The notes below the pieces were generated by a model. The model made no database searches. It was not told where the DNA came from and saw nothing but the letters and a program-made list of their open reading frames with translations. The position numbers were made by a program, and so were the translations under genes. A stretch of DNA of 47,500 nucleotides from Deinococcus sp. YIM 77859 (lineage in GTDB: Bacteria; Deinococcota; Deinococci; Deinococcales; Deinococcaceae), in the NCBI RefSeq assembly GCF_000745175.1, contig NZ_JQNI01000002.1, positions 1,325,001 through 1,372,500 of the forward strand, written 5' to 3'. Shown piece after piece: positions 23,427 to 42,474 of the stretch (the stretch's first letter is position 1; every line of letters starts with the position of its first letter).

Positions 23427-23455
23427 GGGGGAGGCGCGCTCTTTGCACCTCCCCC
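23427..23455 (-). terminator. Hairpin downstream of dnaJ
   Basis: An 8-bp perfect stem (23427-23434 with 23448-23455) with a 13-nt loop lies 16 bp beyond the dnaJ stop. There is no clear U run on the minus strand, so confidence is moderate. Confidence 0.5.
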
Positions 23456-23470
23456 GCCCGGCTGCTCCGG

Positions 23471-24583
<1,113 letters not shown>

Positions 24584-24602
24584 GTGTGTTCACGCCGGGA
24601 CC

Positions 24603-24645
<43 letters not shown>

Positions 24646-24659
24646 AAACGTGGGTGCGT

Positions 24660-25769
<1,110 letters not shown>

Positions 25770-25781
<12 letters not shown>

Positions 25782-25808
25782 CCACCACCAGCCAAAGCGC
25801 AGGCTCAT
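25770..25808 (-). CDS. trpS leader peptide with three Trp codons
   Basis: 12 codons, reading MSLRFGWWWPGC, then TAG. Three consecutive UGG codons occupy 25790-25782. A chance run of three Trp codons in a 12-codon ORF immediately before an intrinsic terminator and trpS is very unlikely. A ribosome stalled there would cover segment 1 and leave segment 2 free to pair with segment 3, allowing read-through into trpS. A ribosome reaching the stop codon would cover segment 2 and allow termination. No Shine-Dalgarno precedes the ATG; TAGCAT ends 7 nt upstream, so the peptide is probably translated from a leaderless 5' end. Confidence 0.85.
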
Positions 25809-25815
25809 GGGGAAC

Positions 25816-25821
25816 ATGCTA
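25816..25821 (-). promoter_or_regulatory. -10 (TAGCAT) of the trpS leader transcript
   Basis: TAGCAT ends 7 nt before the leader ATG and begins 5 nt after the tdh TAG stop codon, so the trpS promoter is embedded at the 3' end of tdh. The -35 region is weak. Confidence 0.55.
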
Positions 25822-25826
25822 GCAGG

Positions 25827-26894
<1,068 letters not shown>

Positions 26895-26979
26895 GACAGT
26901 TCCTTTCGGAAAGAGAGGCAGAAAGCGGGTTGTGGAGGCTGCGCCGCGGCCAGCAGCGGCCAGCGCAGCAGGACGTCTT

Positions 26980-26985
26980 ACCATA
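26980..26985 (-). promoter_or_regulatory. Candidate -10 (TATGGT) of tdh
   Basis: TATGGT on the minus strand lies about 85 nt before the tdh ATG, with a weak -35 (TGGTCG) at 17 bp spacing. Confidence 0.35.
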
Positions 26986-27079
26986 GCGCCCGGGCAGGTC
27001 ACCGACCAGGCCGCGCTGCACAGAGCGCCCCGGTGAGAAGGCCGAAGTGACCCTCAAGGCGGGGCAGGAGCAGGCCGAG

Positions 27080-27085
27080 TACGCT
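27080..27085 (+). promoter_or_regulatory. Leaderless-type -10 (TACGCT)
   Basis: TACGCT ends 6 nt before the ATG at 27092 of a small membrane protein gene. Confidence 0.45.
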
Positions 27086-27091
27086 GAGCCC

Positions 27092-27232
<141 letters not shown>

Positions 27233-27240
27233 GCCCGCGC

Positions 27241-27246
27241 TACCCT
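27241..27246 (+). promoter_or_regulatory. Leaderless-type -10 (TACCCT)
   Basis: TACCCT ends 6 nt before the ATG at 27253. Confidence 0.5.
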
Positions 27247-27252
27247 GGCCCC

Positions 27253-27675
27253 ATGACCAAGCCGAACGAACCCCAGCAGTTTAGAAGCGCGGGCAGCGGC
27301 CGCTCCGTGGTGCCCGGCTGGATGAATCTGGTGCCCGGCCAGCCCGACGCGGTCGAGGTTCAGCTCGACCTTGATCCCGCTGACCAGGACCGCGAACAGG
27401 CCTGTCTGCTCGTGGAGTACTGGGCAACGCCCGAAGACATCACCCTGCAAAGCATCCTGCCGGTGCGGGCTTTTTCCGCCACGCCGGAAGGGTGGTGCCT
27501 CTTTCTTCCCGCGCAGGGCCGAATGCTGGTCCGCGCGCTCGACCCGGAGCCCAACCCGCCCATTCTGGCCAGCCACTGGATCAACGTGGACCCGCAAACA
27601 CCCGTCGGCACCGTTGTCCATGTGCGCGTGAAGTACCCCGCCCCGCAACAAGGGGAGGACCAGCCCGCGCACTAG
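27253..27675 (+). CDS. Hypothetical soluble protein, 140 residues
   Basis: Not recognised. There is no signal peptide or transmembrane helix. The composition is acidic and Pro-rich with a beta-strand pattern (EVQLDLDPADQDREQACLLVEYW, then VHVRVKYPAP near the end). The start is fixed by a TACCCT -10 element 6 nt upstream. It is convergent with mqnB at a distance of 8 bp, so any terminator must lie inside coding sequence. Confidence 0.65.
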   Translation: MTKPNEPQQFRSAGSGRSVVPGWMNLVPGQPDAVEVQLDLDPADQDREQACLLVEYWATPEDITLQSILPVRAFSATPEGWCLFLPAQGRMLVRALDPEPNPPILASHWINVDPQTPVGTVVHVRVKYPAPQQGEDQPAH

Positions 27676-27683
27676 GCGGACGC

Positions 27684-28313
<630 letters not shown>

Positions 28314-28323
28314 GCCGCCCGGG

Positions 28324-28743
28324 TTAGTCCGCGACCTTGAGGCGAACCGGCACGTTGTCCCGAGTCGCTACGCTGTAGGGACAGACCTGGTGCGCGGCAT
28401 GCATGAGCGCCTCGGCCTCCGCGCGAGACAGGCCGGGAAAGCGGCCCTCCAGTTCCACGTCGAGCGCAAAGGCGAGGCCGCTCTTTCGCAGGCCCACGCG
28501 GGCGGTCATGGTGCTGGCGGGGTCCAGCTCGATCTTCTGCCGGCGGGCAACCACCCCCAGCGCCCCCAGAAAACAGGCCGCGTATCCGGCCGCAAAGAGT
28601 TCCTCGGGGTTGGTGCCGGGCCCGCCCTCACCCCCCAGCTCAGCGGGCACACTCAGGGACAGTTCGAGGCGGCCGTCACTGGACTTGACTGCTCCGGCGC
28701 GGCCTCCGGTGGCGGTGACTTCGGCGGTGTAGAGGTTACTCAT
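28324..28743 (-). CDS. ohr: Organic hydroperoxide resistance protein
   Basis: 139 residues, OsmC/Ohr family. Thiol peroxidase that reduces organic and fatty-acid hydroperoxides, regenerated by lipoylated proteins. Catalytic Cys pair C57 (GYAACFLGAL) and C121 (HQVCPYS), plus the conserved Arg/Glu set. The start MSNLYTAEVTA is the family N terminus; the longer in-frame ATG at 28779 is rejected. There is no Shine-Dalgarno; TTGGGC-N18-CATGAT ends 6 nt before the ATG. No ohrR repressor gene is next to it. Confidence 0.93.
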   Translation of the reverse strand: MSNLYTAEVTATGGRAGAVKSSDGRLELSLSVPAELGGEGGPGTNPEELFAAGYAACFLGALGVVARRQKIELDPASTMTARVGLRKSGLAFALDVELEGRFPGLSRAEAEALMHAAHQVCPYSVATRDNVPVRLKVAD

Positions 28744-28749
28744 AGGGAC

Positions 28750-28779
28750 ATCATGCCGCCCGCGGCGCTGCCTGCCCAA
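28750..28779 (-). promoter_or_regulatory. Candidate promoter of ohr
   Basis: Minus strand TTGGGC (28774-28779), 18-bp spacer, CATGAT (28750-28755), then 6 nt to the ATG. Confidence 0.45.
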
Positions 28780-28797
28780 GTGTTCAACCGGTCCCGC

Positions 28798-30399
<1,602 letters not shown>

Positions 30400-30439
30400 G
30401 AGTCTCTCCTTTGCGGAAGGTTCTTGCGAGAAAGGGACA

Positions 30440-30940
30440 TCACGCCCGTCCGTCCCAGGCTTTCACGTCCAGCACGCCGCCCTGCACGCCGATCACGATC
30501 ACGGCGTCACCGGTTCGCAGCGCGTCGTCACTGCGGGCAAGCACATGTTCGATCTGTCCCGCCACCGTGAGGGCCACCTTGCCCGGCCGGCTCGGTGCCG
30601 GGGGCACCAGCACCTTGCCCGTGCGCCCCACCAGGCGGCCCGCCGCGCCGCTCACCTCGCCACGCGTTCGCGCCAGCCGCAGGGCAAAGGCGGTAAAGCC
30701 CCCCACCGCCAACCCGGTCACAAGCGCCAGAGTCAGCCGGCCCGGCCCGGCCAGACCCATCAGGCCGCCCACCACCCCCGCGAGCCCAAAAAAGGCCGCA
30801 AAACTCACCAGCGCGCGCAGTGAGAACCAGGAGGCGAGGTCGCCCGCCTCCGGGTGGCCGACATCCACGTCGTGCCCACCCAGCAGGGACAGGGCAAGCA
30901 GTCCGCCGCCCACCAGCAGGCACAGCAGATACAGGTCCAT
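30440..30940 (-). CDS. NfeD-like membrane protein
   Basis: 166 residues. Helix 1 (about 3-20) leads to a short polar loop rich in Asp/His, two more helices (about 44-66 and 68-88), then a soluble OB-fold domain (about 95-160) with GRTGKVLVPPAPSRPGKVALTVAGQ. This is the short NfeD/YuaF type without the N-terminal protease domain. Its place directly before a flotillin gene supports a role in the same membrane scaffold. GGAGG lies 10 nt before the ATG; a TACCCT element just upstream may be the promoter. Confidence 0.85.
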   Translation of the reverse strand: MDLYLLCLLVGGGLLALSLLGGHDVDVGHPEAGDLASWFSLRALVSFAAFFGLAGVVGGLMGLAGPGRLTLALVTGLAVGGFTAFALRLARTRGEVSGAAGRLVGRTGKVLVPPAPSRPGKVALTVAGQIEHVLARSDDALRTGDAVIVIGVQGGVLDVKAWDGRA

Positions 30941-31029
30941 TCCAGCAGGTCCTCCTCTCTAGAGGGTACGCCCTCGGCAGCGGAAAAGTTGCAGCACCTG
31001 AGCGTCTGAGAGGAGCGGCCAGGCCGGTT

Positions 31030-31674
31030 CTACGGCATCAAGCGCTCGATGCGCCAGCTCTCCCCGGCCCGAGTGTACCGAAAGCGGTCGTGCAGACGGC
31101 CCGGCCGGCCCTGCCAGAATTCCCACTCCTGCACCTGAACGCGGTAGCCGCCCCAGAAGTCGGGTTTGGGGATGGTCGTGCCCTCAGGAAACTGCGTTTG
31201 CAGGGCAGCGAACCGGGCTTCGAGCACCTCTCGGCTCCCGACCGGCGCGCTTTGCGGAGTACTCACATGGGCCGCGAGCTGGCTCTCGCGGGGGCGAGCG
31301 TGAAAGTAGGCCGTGCTTTCCTCCTCGGGCACCCGCGCGACCGGCCCGTAGGCCCGCACCTGCCGCTCGTGTTCGGCCCAGTGGAACAGCAGTTCTGCCT
31401 GCGGGTTCTGGGCCAGGTCACGGCCCTTGTGCGATTCGTAGTTCGTGTAGAAGGTCAGGCCGCGCTCGTCCGCCCCGCGCAGCAGGACGGTCCGCACGCT
31501 GGGCCGCCCCAACGCGTCGGCCGTGGCCAGGCTGAGGGCGTAGGGCTCGCGCAACCCTGCACCCAGGGCTTCCTCGAGCCAACGGTGAAACTGCCGCAGG
31601 GGATCGGGGTCGAGGTCGGCGCGGCGCAGCTCGGCGCGGGCGTAGGTGAGGCGCAGCGAGGTGAGGTCAGGCAT
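31030..31674 (-). CDS. pdxH: Pyridoxine/pyridoxamine 5'-phosphate oxidase
   Basis: 214 residues. FMN-dependent oxidation of PNP or PMP to pyridoxal 5'-phosphate. Family blocks: [16 protein letters not shown]-binding [56 protein letters not shown], and the C-terminal RLHDRFRY and WRIERLMP ending. The start at 31674 has AGGAG 5 nt upstream and overlaps the mutM stop by 8 bp (ATGCCTGA), so translation is coupled to mutM; a longer reading to 31887 would lie inside mutM out of frame. Confidence 0.93.
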   Translation of the reverse strand: MPDLTSLRLTYARAELRRADLDPDPLRQFHRWLEEALGAGLREPYALSLATADALGRPSVRTVLLRGADERGLTFYTNYESHKGRDLAQNPQAELLFHWAEHERQVRAYGPVARVPEEESTAYFHARPRESQLAAHVSTPQSAPVGSREVLEARFAALQTQFPEGTTIPKPDFWGGYRVQVQEWEFWQGRPGRLHDRFRYTRAGESWRIERLMP

Positions 31675-32503
31675 CTCTTCTCCTGAGGAGCTGGCAGCGC
31701 GGACAAACATGCGTGCCGCGTCCTCCCAGCACCGTCTTCTGAAGAGGGGTTCCGCAGCGGGGGCAGGGGGCGCCGGCGCGGCCATAGACGTTGTGTCGCC
31801 CCTGAAAGGAGCCCCGCTCGCCGTCGTGCTGGCGGTAGTTGCCCAAGCCGTCCCCGAGAGAACTGCCCCCGGCCTCCACCGCCTCATGCATCACCGCGCG
31901 GATGGCGTGGTAGAGGCGGCCCGCCTCCTCGCGGGTCAGGTGGGTTTGGGCGGGGTGAATCCGAGCCCGCCACAGGCTCTCGTCAGCGTAGATGTTGCCC
32001 ACGCCGCTCACGGGTTTCTGCGAGAGCAGCCAGGGCTTGACCGCTCCAGCTCGTGCCGCCAACCGAGCAAAGTCCTCCTCGCGGAAGTCTTCGGAGAGCG
32101 GCTCCGGCCCCATCGCCAGGAGGGTGGGCATTCCCCGGTACTCGCCCGCGGGCACCACCGCCATCTTGCCGAAGCGCCGGGGGTCGTGGAAGTAGAGGGA
32201 CCCCGCGTCGGTCGTGAGAACGGCGCGGGTGTGGGGCCCCTCCTGAAGCCGAAAGCCCCCCGTCATGCCCAGGTGCACAACCAGTTCGAGGTCATGGCGC
32301 TCGTCCTCCGCCGCACCGGCTGCCGCGAGGTGCAGCATCAGGTATTTGCCGCGGCGCGAAAGGCCACGAACACGCCGCCCGTGCGCGCGGTGCGTGTCGC
32401 GGTAGCGGTGAGGGGCGTCGTGCGTGATCTCAAGGATGGTGCGCCCCATGAGGAGCGGTTCGAGCTTGCGGCGTGTGGTCTCGACCTCGGGGAGTTCCGG
32501 CAC
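31667..32503 (-). CDS. mutM: Formamidopyrimidine-DNA glycosylase
   Basis: 278 residues. Removes 8-oxoguanine and formamidopyrimidines from DNA and nicks the AP site. Starts [11 protein letters not shown] after the initiator, so Pro2 (nucleophile) and Glu3 are intact. The Lys in SRRGKYLM, the H2TH helix region, and the zinc finger CPRCGTPLQ...HVCPRCQ at the C terminus are complete. The true start is GTG 32503, because cleavage must leave Pro at the N terminus; the ATG-initiated reading at 32599 is longer and wrong. TATGCT ends 6 nt before the GTG, so a leaderless GTG start is likely. It diverges from pcp and is coupled to pdxH. Confidence 0.95.
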   Translation of the reverse strand: MPELPEVETTRRKLEPLLMGRTILEITHDAPHRYRDTHRAHGRRVRGLSRRGKYLMLHLAAAGAAEDERHDLELVVHLGMTGGFRLQEGPHTRAVLTTDAGSLYFHDPRRFGKMAVVPAGEYRGMPTLLAMGPEPLSEDFREEDFARLAARAGAVKPWLLSQKPVSGVGNIYADESLWRARIHPAQTHLTREEAGRLYHAIRAVMHEAVEAGGSSLGDGLGNYRQHDGERGSFQGRHNVYGRAGAPCPRCGTPLQKTVLGGRGTHVCPRCQLLRRRDA

Positions 32504-32509
32504 CGGTCG

Positions 32510-32515
32510 AGCATA
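32510..32515 (-). promoter_or_regulatory. Leaderless-type -10 (TATGCT) of mutM
   Basis: TATGCT on the minus strand ends 6 nt before the GTG at 32503. Confidence 0.5.
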
Positions 32516-32567
32516 CCGGCGCGGGAGGCCAAACACTGCGGAAGAGGCAACTGAATTCCTTCTGCCG

Positions 32568-32573
32568 TATTCT
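32568..32573 (+). promoter_or_regulatory. Leaderless-type -10 (TATTCT) of pcp
   Basis: TATTCT ends 6 nt before the ATG at 32580. The context GCCGTATTCTC is the same as at xth (around 4517-4526). Confidence 0.5.
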
Positions 32574-32579
32574 CGCCGC

Positions 32580-33215
32580 ATGCCCACGCTGCTCCTCACC
32601 GGCTTCGAGCCCTTTCACACGCACCCGGTGAATCCCAGCGCGCAGGCGGCACAAGCGCTGGACGGGCAGGCCGTGGGCCAAACGCGCGTCCAGTCGGCGC
32701 TGCTGCCCGTCGAGCCCCAGGCGGCGGCGACGCAGCTCCGGGCACTGCTGGATGAGTATCGGCCCAATGCCGTGCTGCTCACGGGCCTCGCGGCGGGCCG
32801 CCCGCAAGTGACGGTCGAGCGGGTTGCCCTCAACGTCATGGACTTTTCCATTCCCGACAACGCGGGGCAAACCTACCGCGATCACCCCGCCTGCGCAGAC
32901 GCCGCAGCTCCCGCCGCCTACCTCAGCACCCTCCCCCTGCGTTCGGTCGTGGCCGGATGGCGAGCGGCGGGGATTCCGGGCCACATCAGCAACACGGCGG
33001 GCCTGTACGTGTGCAACTTCGTGCTGTACTGCGCCCTGCATCACCTGGCCATCACGGGTCACCGGCACGTTCCCTGCGGCTTCCTGCACGTGCCTGCCAA
33101 TGCCGCCGTGGCTCTGGCTGTTCCAGAAGATCGCCCCGCCCTTCCCTACCTCCCGCAGGAGGAGATCACGCGGGCGGTCTGGGTGGCGGCAAAGGTTGTA
33201 GGAGACGAGCTGTAG
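32580..33215 (+). CDS. pcp: Pyroglutamyl-peptidase I
   Basis: 211 residues, peptidase family C15. Removes N-terminal pyroglutamate. Start LLLTGFEPFHTHPVNPS is the family signature; catalytic E80 (VTVERVALN), C145 (GLYVCNFVLY) and H170 (GFLHVPA) are all present. Length is normal. Cytoplasmic, no signal peptide. It has its own leaderless promoter and diverges from mutM with only 76 bp between start codons. Confidence 0.94.
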   Translation: MPTLLLTGFEPFHTHPVNPSAQAAQALDGQAVGQTRVQSALLPVEPQAAATQLRALLDEYRPNAVLLTGLAAGRPQVTVERVALNVMDFSIPDNAGQTYRDHPACADAAAPAAYLSTLPLRSVVAGWRAAGIPGHISNTAGLYVCNFVLYCALHHLAITGHRHVPCGFLHVPANAAVALAVPEDRPALPYLPQEEITRAVWVAAKVVGDEL

Positions 33216-33241
33216 CGGCCGGAGAAACGCCCCTCCATTCC

Positions 33242-33547
33242 CTACGGAAAGGGTGCCCGTCCCGCCACCCAGCCGCCCTCGGGTCCCCCGGCCCAGTGCC
33301 ACTCGCCGTCTTCCTGGGGTTTCTGGGCCAAGGCGTCCAGAACCGCCGCGAGCGGCACGCGCCGGGCAAAGCGGGTGCGGGCGTGCCAGGCGGCAAGCGC
33401 CGGACCAGGGTCCACCGGACGCAGGCCGCGCAGGGCAGCCGCCGCGCGGTTCACCGCCAGATCAAAAAGCGCGGCGGGCACCGCGCCCCCCGGAGCTGTT
33501 CCGCGGGGATCGGGGGCATTCAGAAAGGGGCGTTCGGCAGGAGACAC
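33242..33547 (-). CDS. Hypothetical protein, 101 residues
   Basis: Not recognised. Soluble, Ala/Arg/Pro-rich, with helical segments (AALFDLAVNRAAAALRGL, LAAWHARTRFARRVPLAAVLDAL) and an aromatic-Gly ending (EWHWAGGPEGGWVAG). GTG 33547 is chosen because GGGAG lies 6 nt upstream and it begins 13 nt after the stop of the regulator gene, so it is probably the second gene of that transcript. A longer reading to 33661 overlaps the regulator by about 100 bp and lacks a ribosome-binding site. Confidence 0.5.
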   Translation of the reverse strand: MSPAERPFLNAPDPRGTAPGGAVPAALFDLAVNRAAAALRGLRPVDPGPALAAWHARTRFARRVPLAAVLDALAQKPQEDGEWHWAGGPEGGWVAGRAPFP

Positions 33548-33560
33548 AAACCGCTCCCGT

Positions 33561-35447
33561 TCAGGAACGCATGCGGTGGAGTTCCACCACGTAGCGGGCG
33601 AGTTCCTGTGGGGTCGCCACCCGCCGGGCGAGCTCGACCCGGGTTTCCAGCACCCCCACATCGTAGGGGTCCACGCGCAGGAACTCGTTGGTCAGCAGGA
33701 GTGCCCGCCGCAGATCACCCTCCTCGCGGGCACGGTTCAGATGGGCGCGCAACTCCAGCGTGAGCAGCACCCGCAGCTCCTCCCGCAGCTCGTCGGCCCA
33801 CTCGCTCTCTAGCCGCAGGCCCGGCAAAAAGGGACCACGGTAGAGGGCCAACGCACAGGCCAGGTCCCCCGCCCTCAGCGCCGCGCGCAGCTCCGTCACG
33901 TCGAGCTCCACGTGAACGTCTGGGCCCAGGCGATAGCGGGGCTGCTTGGCGCTGCCCTCCATCTGCAGCACTTCTGGCCCGAGGCGCTGGCGCAGCTCAC
34001 GAAACACCGCTCGGAAGTAATCCCCGGCGGTCTTGGGATCGCGGTCGGGGTAGATGCTCGCTTCCAGTTCCCGGCGGCTGCGGCCCGGATGGAGGGCGAG
34101 GTAGGCGAGGGTGAGGACACTTCCTTCCAGGCTGAGGGGCACTCGTTCGCCTCCCCGCTCCACCTCCGCGCGGCCCAGCGTCAACACGCGCAGGCGCAGG
34201 GGGGTCGCCGGAGGGTCCTGCGGCCTCGGAAAGGCCAGCTTCTCCAGCACGAGCTGCGTATCAGGGGCCAGGTCCGGATCCAGCAGGGCACGCTGGACCA
34301 GATTGGGGAGTTCCTGAACATCGGGGCGGTACAGCATGCGGTCCCGAGCGCTGACGAGCACCCTCAGCGCCTCGCCCAACGTGTTGAGACTCGCCGCCGC
34401 GTCCCCCAGGGCGGCCTGGGCCTCGGCGAGATGCAGCAGCGCCCGAACCCGCAGCCCCTCTCCCAGCCCTGGGGTCTCGAGCACTCGCGTGAGGTGCTCG
34501 GCCGCCTGGGCGTGATGCTGCCGGCGCCGCAGGAGAATCCCCCGCGTGAGGATCACCGCTGGATGCGCGGCGTCCGGTGCCAGGTCAAGCAGGACTTCCA
34601 GCGCCCGCCCGTGCTCTCCCTGGCGGCTGTACAGGTCCGCGAGGCGAGTGGCCGTCCAGGTCAGCAGCTCGAAATCACGGGTCGTTTCGGCAATCCTGCG
34701 CAGATCCTGGAGGTTCTGCATGTACGCGGCCTGTTCTCCAGTCAGGTAGTGCAGCTCCGCCTCGATGGCCAGTAGATAAGCCTTAGGTGTAAGCGCCTCA
34801 GTGTCAGTCAATACCTCCCAGCCCTGCGTCAGGGTCGCCCGCGCTCCAGCGAAGTCCCCGGTCAGCACCTGCACATTGGCCAGCCCCGTCAGTGCGGACA
34901 GGCGAGCCACAGGCGTTCTGTCGGTCGGCAGAAGGCGCAGCGCCTCGCCGTAGAGGTGCCGGGCACGGGCCATATCCCCCATTTGGACCAGCATCTGCGC
35001 GACCGTCTGGGTCACGCGCCCAATCCGCTCGTCGTCCCCCAGGGCCAGATAGCCGCGCCAGGCCTGCTCGCAGCGCTCCAGGCCCCCCGCCATGTGCCCT
35101 GCCTGGAATTCCGCTGTTCCCCACCACCTGAGCGCTCGCAGCGCGAGTTCTCCCGTCAGGCCGGGGGTGATTGCCTGAAAGTGCCGAATGGCCTCCGCAA
35201 AGCGGCCCTGAAGCCGCAGCACATTGCCGTATTCGACCCGCGCTTCTGCGTCTCCCTGCTCACTGGCCCGCAGCAGGGGTAACTCTGCTTCGGGTAAAAG
35301 CCGACTCCAAAGATACGCCATCCCCAGAAGACGCCACTCCGCTGCTGTGCGGGGCGGGACAGCCGTCAGCCGCGTGATGACCATGTCATACCGTCCGGCG
35401 TCAAACTGCGCCTGAAGTTCTATGAACCGGTCCACATCGGGGGTCAT
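33561..35447 (-). CDS. TPR-BTAD transcriptional regulator
   Basis: 628 residues. N-terminal part (about 1-400) is all-helical TPR-like repeats (for example ARVEYGNVLRLQGRFAEAIRHFQAI and ARHLYGEALRLL). The C terminus has a winged helix of the OmpR/SARP type (about 430-520, LRVLTLGRAEVERGGERVPLSLEGSVLTLAYLAL-like region) and a bacterial transcriptional activator domain (about 525-625, ending ARYVVELHRMRS). The order is reversed from SARPs, whose DNA-binding domain comes first. TPRs suggest peptide or protein sensing. Start ATG 35447 is 7 nt after TAGCAT, a leaderless arrangement. It diverges from a small exported peptide with which it shares the -10 bases. Confidence 0.82.
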   Translation of the reverse strand: MTPDVDRFIELQAQFDAGRYDMVITRLTAVPPRTAAEWRLLGMAYLWSRLLPEAELPLLRASEQGDAEARVEYGNVLRLQGRFAEAIRHFQAITPGLTGELALRALRWWGTAEFQAGHMAGGLERCEQAWRGYLALGDDERIGRVTQTVAQMLVQMGDMARARHLYGEALRLLPTDRTPVARLSALTGLANVQVLTGDFAGARATLTQGWEVLTDTEALTPKAYLLAIEAELHYLTGEQAAYMQNLQDLRRIAETTRDFELLTWTATRLADLYSRQGEHGRALEVLLDLAPDAAHPAVILTRGILLRRRQHHAQAAEHLTRVLETPGLGEGLRVRALLHLAEAQAALGDAAASLNTLGEALRVLVSARDRMLYRPDVQELPNLVQRALLDPDLAPDTQLVLEKLAFPRPQDPPATPLRLRVLTLGRAEVERGGERVPLSLEGSVLTLAYLALHPGRSRRELEASIYPDRDPKTAGDYFRAVFRELRQRLGPEVLQMEGSAKQPRYRLGPDVHVELDVTELRAALRAGDLACALALYRGPFLPGLRLESEWADELREELRVLLTLELRAHLNRAREEGDLRRALLLTNEFLRVDPYDVGVLETRVELARRVATPQELARYVVELHRMRS

Positions 35448-35453
35448 CGCGTC

Positions 35454-35460
35454 TATGCTA
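35454..35460. promoter_or_regulatory. Symmetric bidirectional -10 element TATGCTA
   Basis: TATGCT (plus, 35454-35459) faces the small-peptide gene and TAGCAT (minus, 35460-35455) faces the regulator gene. The same bases serve as -10 in both directions. Distance to ATG is 10 nt on the plus side and 7 nt on the minus side. Confidence 0.55.
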
Positions 35461-35469
35461 GAGTAAGGC

Positions 35470-35616
35470 ATGCCCATCAAAAAAACCGTGAAGGTTCTGG
35501 CGGTTCTGGCGGCGGTCGTCTTCTCGGTGGCACAGGCGGGTCCCCCTGACTATGGTGTTGCCGCTCCTGCCAAGCAAACTGCCAGTCAGGCCACCGACCT
35601 CCTGGCTGACCGCTGA
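35470..35616 (+). CDS. Small exported peptide precursor, 48 residues
   Basis: N terminus MPIKKTVK is basic, then a hydrophobic core VLAVLAAVVFSV and a signal-peptidase site AQA before Gly25, leaving a mature peptide of about 25 residues (starts GPPDYGV, ends LLADR). This is a textbook Sec signal peptide in a very small ORF. AAGG lies just before the ATG. It diverges from a TPR-containing regulator and shares its -10 element, which suggests a signalling peptide and its receptor, like Phr/Rap or PapR/PlcR pairs. That pairing is inference; it could also be an unrelated envelope peptide. A hairpin follows the gene. Confidence 0.65.
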   Translation: MPIKKTVKVLAVLAAVVFSVAQAGPPDYGVAAPAKQTASQATDLLADR

Positions 35617-35631
35617 CCCAAGCCCTCTAGG

Positions 35632-35665
35632 ACCGGGGATGCAGGCTGCACGCCGCATCTCCGGT
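35632..35665. terminator. Hairpin between the peptide gene and ppk1
   Basis: An 11-bp stem with one G-U pair (35632-35642 with 35655-35665) and a 12-nt loop, between the convergent peptide gene and ppk1. There is no U tract. Confidence 0.6.
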
Positions 35666-35675
35666 ATTGCCGTGC

Positions 35676-37814
<2,139 letters not shown>

Positions 37815-37943
37815 GGTAAACCTCAGTGCAGGAAACGTTCGTCGCGTCAGGCAAGCGTCACGGCGCCCAAAGAGGTTGGGGCGAGCGTAGCGGGCAGCCT
37901 CGCACGCACCCAGCGACAAAAGACTTTCGGCGGGGAGGCGAAG

Positions 37944-39188
<1,245 letters not shown>

Positions 39189-39312
39189 GCTGCCCCTTCC
39201 CTCCTTGCGCTTGTGCCGCGCGAGCCGTCCCCAGTCCGGCCAGCAGGCGGCAGAGCCGGACGGTGCAGGGAAACTCCCCACGCCGCCCGGCCCGAATGTG
39301 GCTCCAGCCCTG

Positions 39313-39547
<235 letters not shown>

Positions 39548-39551
39548 ACTA

Positions 39552-39586
<35 letters not shown>

Positions 39587-39640
39587 CGGGGTGCCGCAAC
39601 GCAACAAAGCTTGAACGGGGTGCAAGTCCCCGGAACACCC

Positions 39641-40393
39641 TCAGTGCGGGTACAGCCCGCCGTCCACCCCGATCACCTGCCCGGTGATGTATCCGGCCGC
39701 GTCCGAGGCAAGAAAGGCGACGAGCGCCGCCACCTCCTCGGCTTTGCCGAAGCGGGCAAGAGGAATGTTGGCCAGGTAGTTCTGCTGCACGTCTTCGGGG
39801 AGTCCTGCCGTCATATCCGACTCGATGAAGCCGGGGGCGACGGCGTTCACGGTGATGCCGCGCCCGCCGTACTCCTTGGCGAGGGCCTTGGTCAGGCCAA
39901 TCAAGCCCGCCTTGCTCGCCACGTAGTTCGCCTGCCCGGGATTCCCCATCAGGCCGACCACGCTGGTCACATTGATGATTCGGCCCGAACGGGCGCGCAT
40001 CATATGTTTAATGGCCGCACGGCTGGCGGTAAAAGCGCTCGTGAGGTTGGTGTCCAGCACCGCCTGCCAGTCCTCGTCCTTCATCCGGATGGCCAGGGTA
40101 TCGCGGGTGATGCCCGCATTGTTCACCAGCACGTCGAGGCGACCCAAGGCCCTCAGCACGGTCTCCACCAGGCTTCCAGCATTCGCCGGAACAGAGAGAT
40201 CCGCGCCGAAGACCTGCACGGGCACACCCAGCGCGCGAATCTCTTCGGCCACCTTTTCGGCCTCGGCCCTGTTGCGGCCGTAGTGCACGGCCACACCGTA
40301 GCCCGCACGAGCGAGCGCGAGGGCCATCGCGCGGCCCAGGCCGCGGCTGGAGCCGGTCACGAGGGCGATGTTGGAGGATTGAGGTTCGGTCAT
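39641..40393 (-). CDS. fabG: 3-oxoacyl-ACP reductase
   Basis: 250 residues, SDR family. NADPH-dependent reduction of 3-ketoacyl-ACP. Seen: TGSSRGLGRA (about 13-22), NNAGITRDTL, NVTSVVGLMGNPGQANYVASKAG (Ser, Tyr, Lys) and the C-terminal VDGGLYPH. The Asn-Ala-Gly-Ile-Thr-Arg-Asp string is typical of FabG rather than other SDRs. Start ATG 40393 has AAGGAG 4 nt upstream. It lies between fabD and acpP in the same orientation. Confidence 0.96.
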   Translation of the reverse strand: MTEPQSSNIALVTGSSRGLGRAMALALARAGYGVAVHYGRNRAEAEKVAEEIRALGVPVQVFGADLSVPANAGSLVETVLRALGRLDVLVNNAGITRDTLAIRMKDEDWQAVLDTNLTSAFTASRAAIKHMMRARSGRIINVTSVVGLMGNPGQANYVASKAGLIGLTKALAKEYGGRGITVNAVAPGFIESDMTAGLPEDVQQNYLANIPLARFGKAEEVAALVAFLASDAAGYITGQVIGVDGGLYPH

Positions 40394-40436
40394 TGTTCTC
40401 CTTGCCAAAAGCCTGCCGCAGCCAACCCGGGAGGCA

Positions 40437-42439
<2,003 letters not shown>

Positions 42440-42445
42440 AGCGGT

Positions 42446-42474
42446 ACCCTAGCATTCTTTGAACAGTCGTTCAA
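42446..42474 (-). promoter_or_regulatory. Promoter of the fab operon
   Basis: Minus strand TTGAAC (42469-42474), exactly 17 bp, TAGGGT (42446-42451) with TG upstream at the extended -10 position, then 6 nt to the fabH ATG. Confidence 0.75.
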
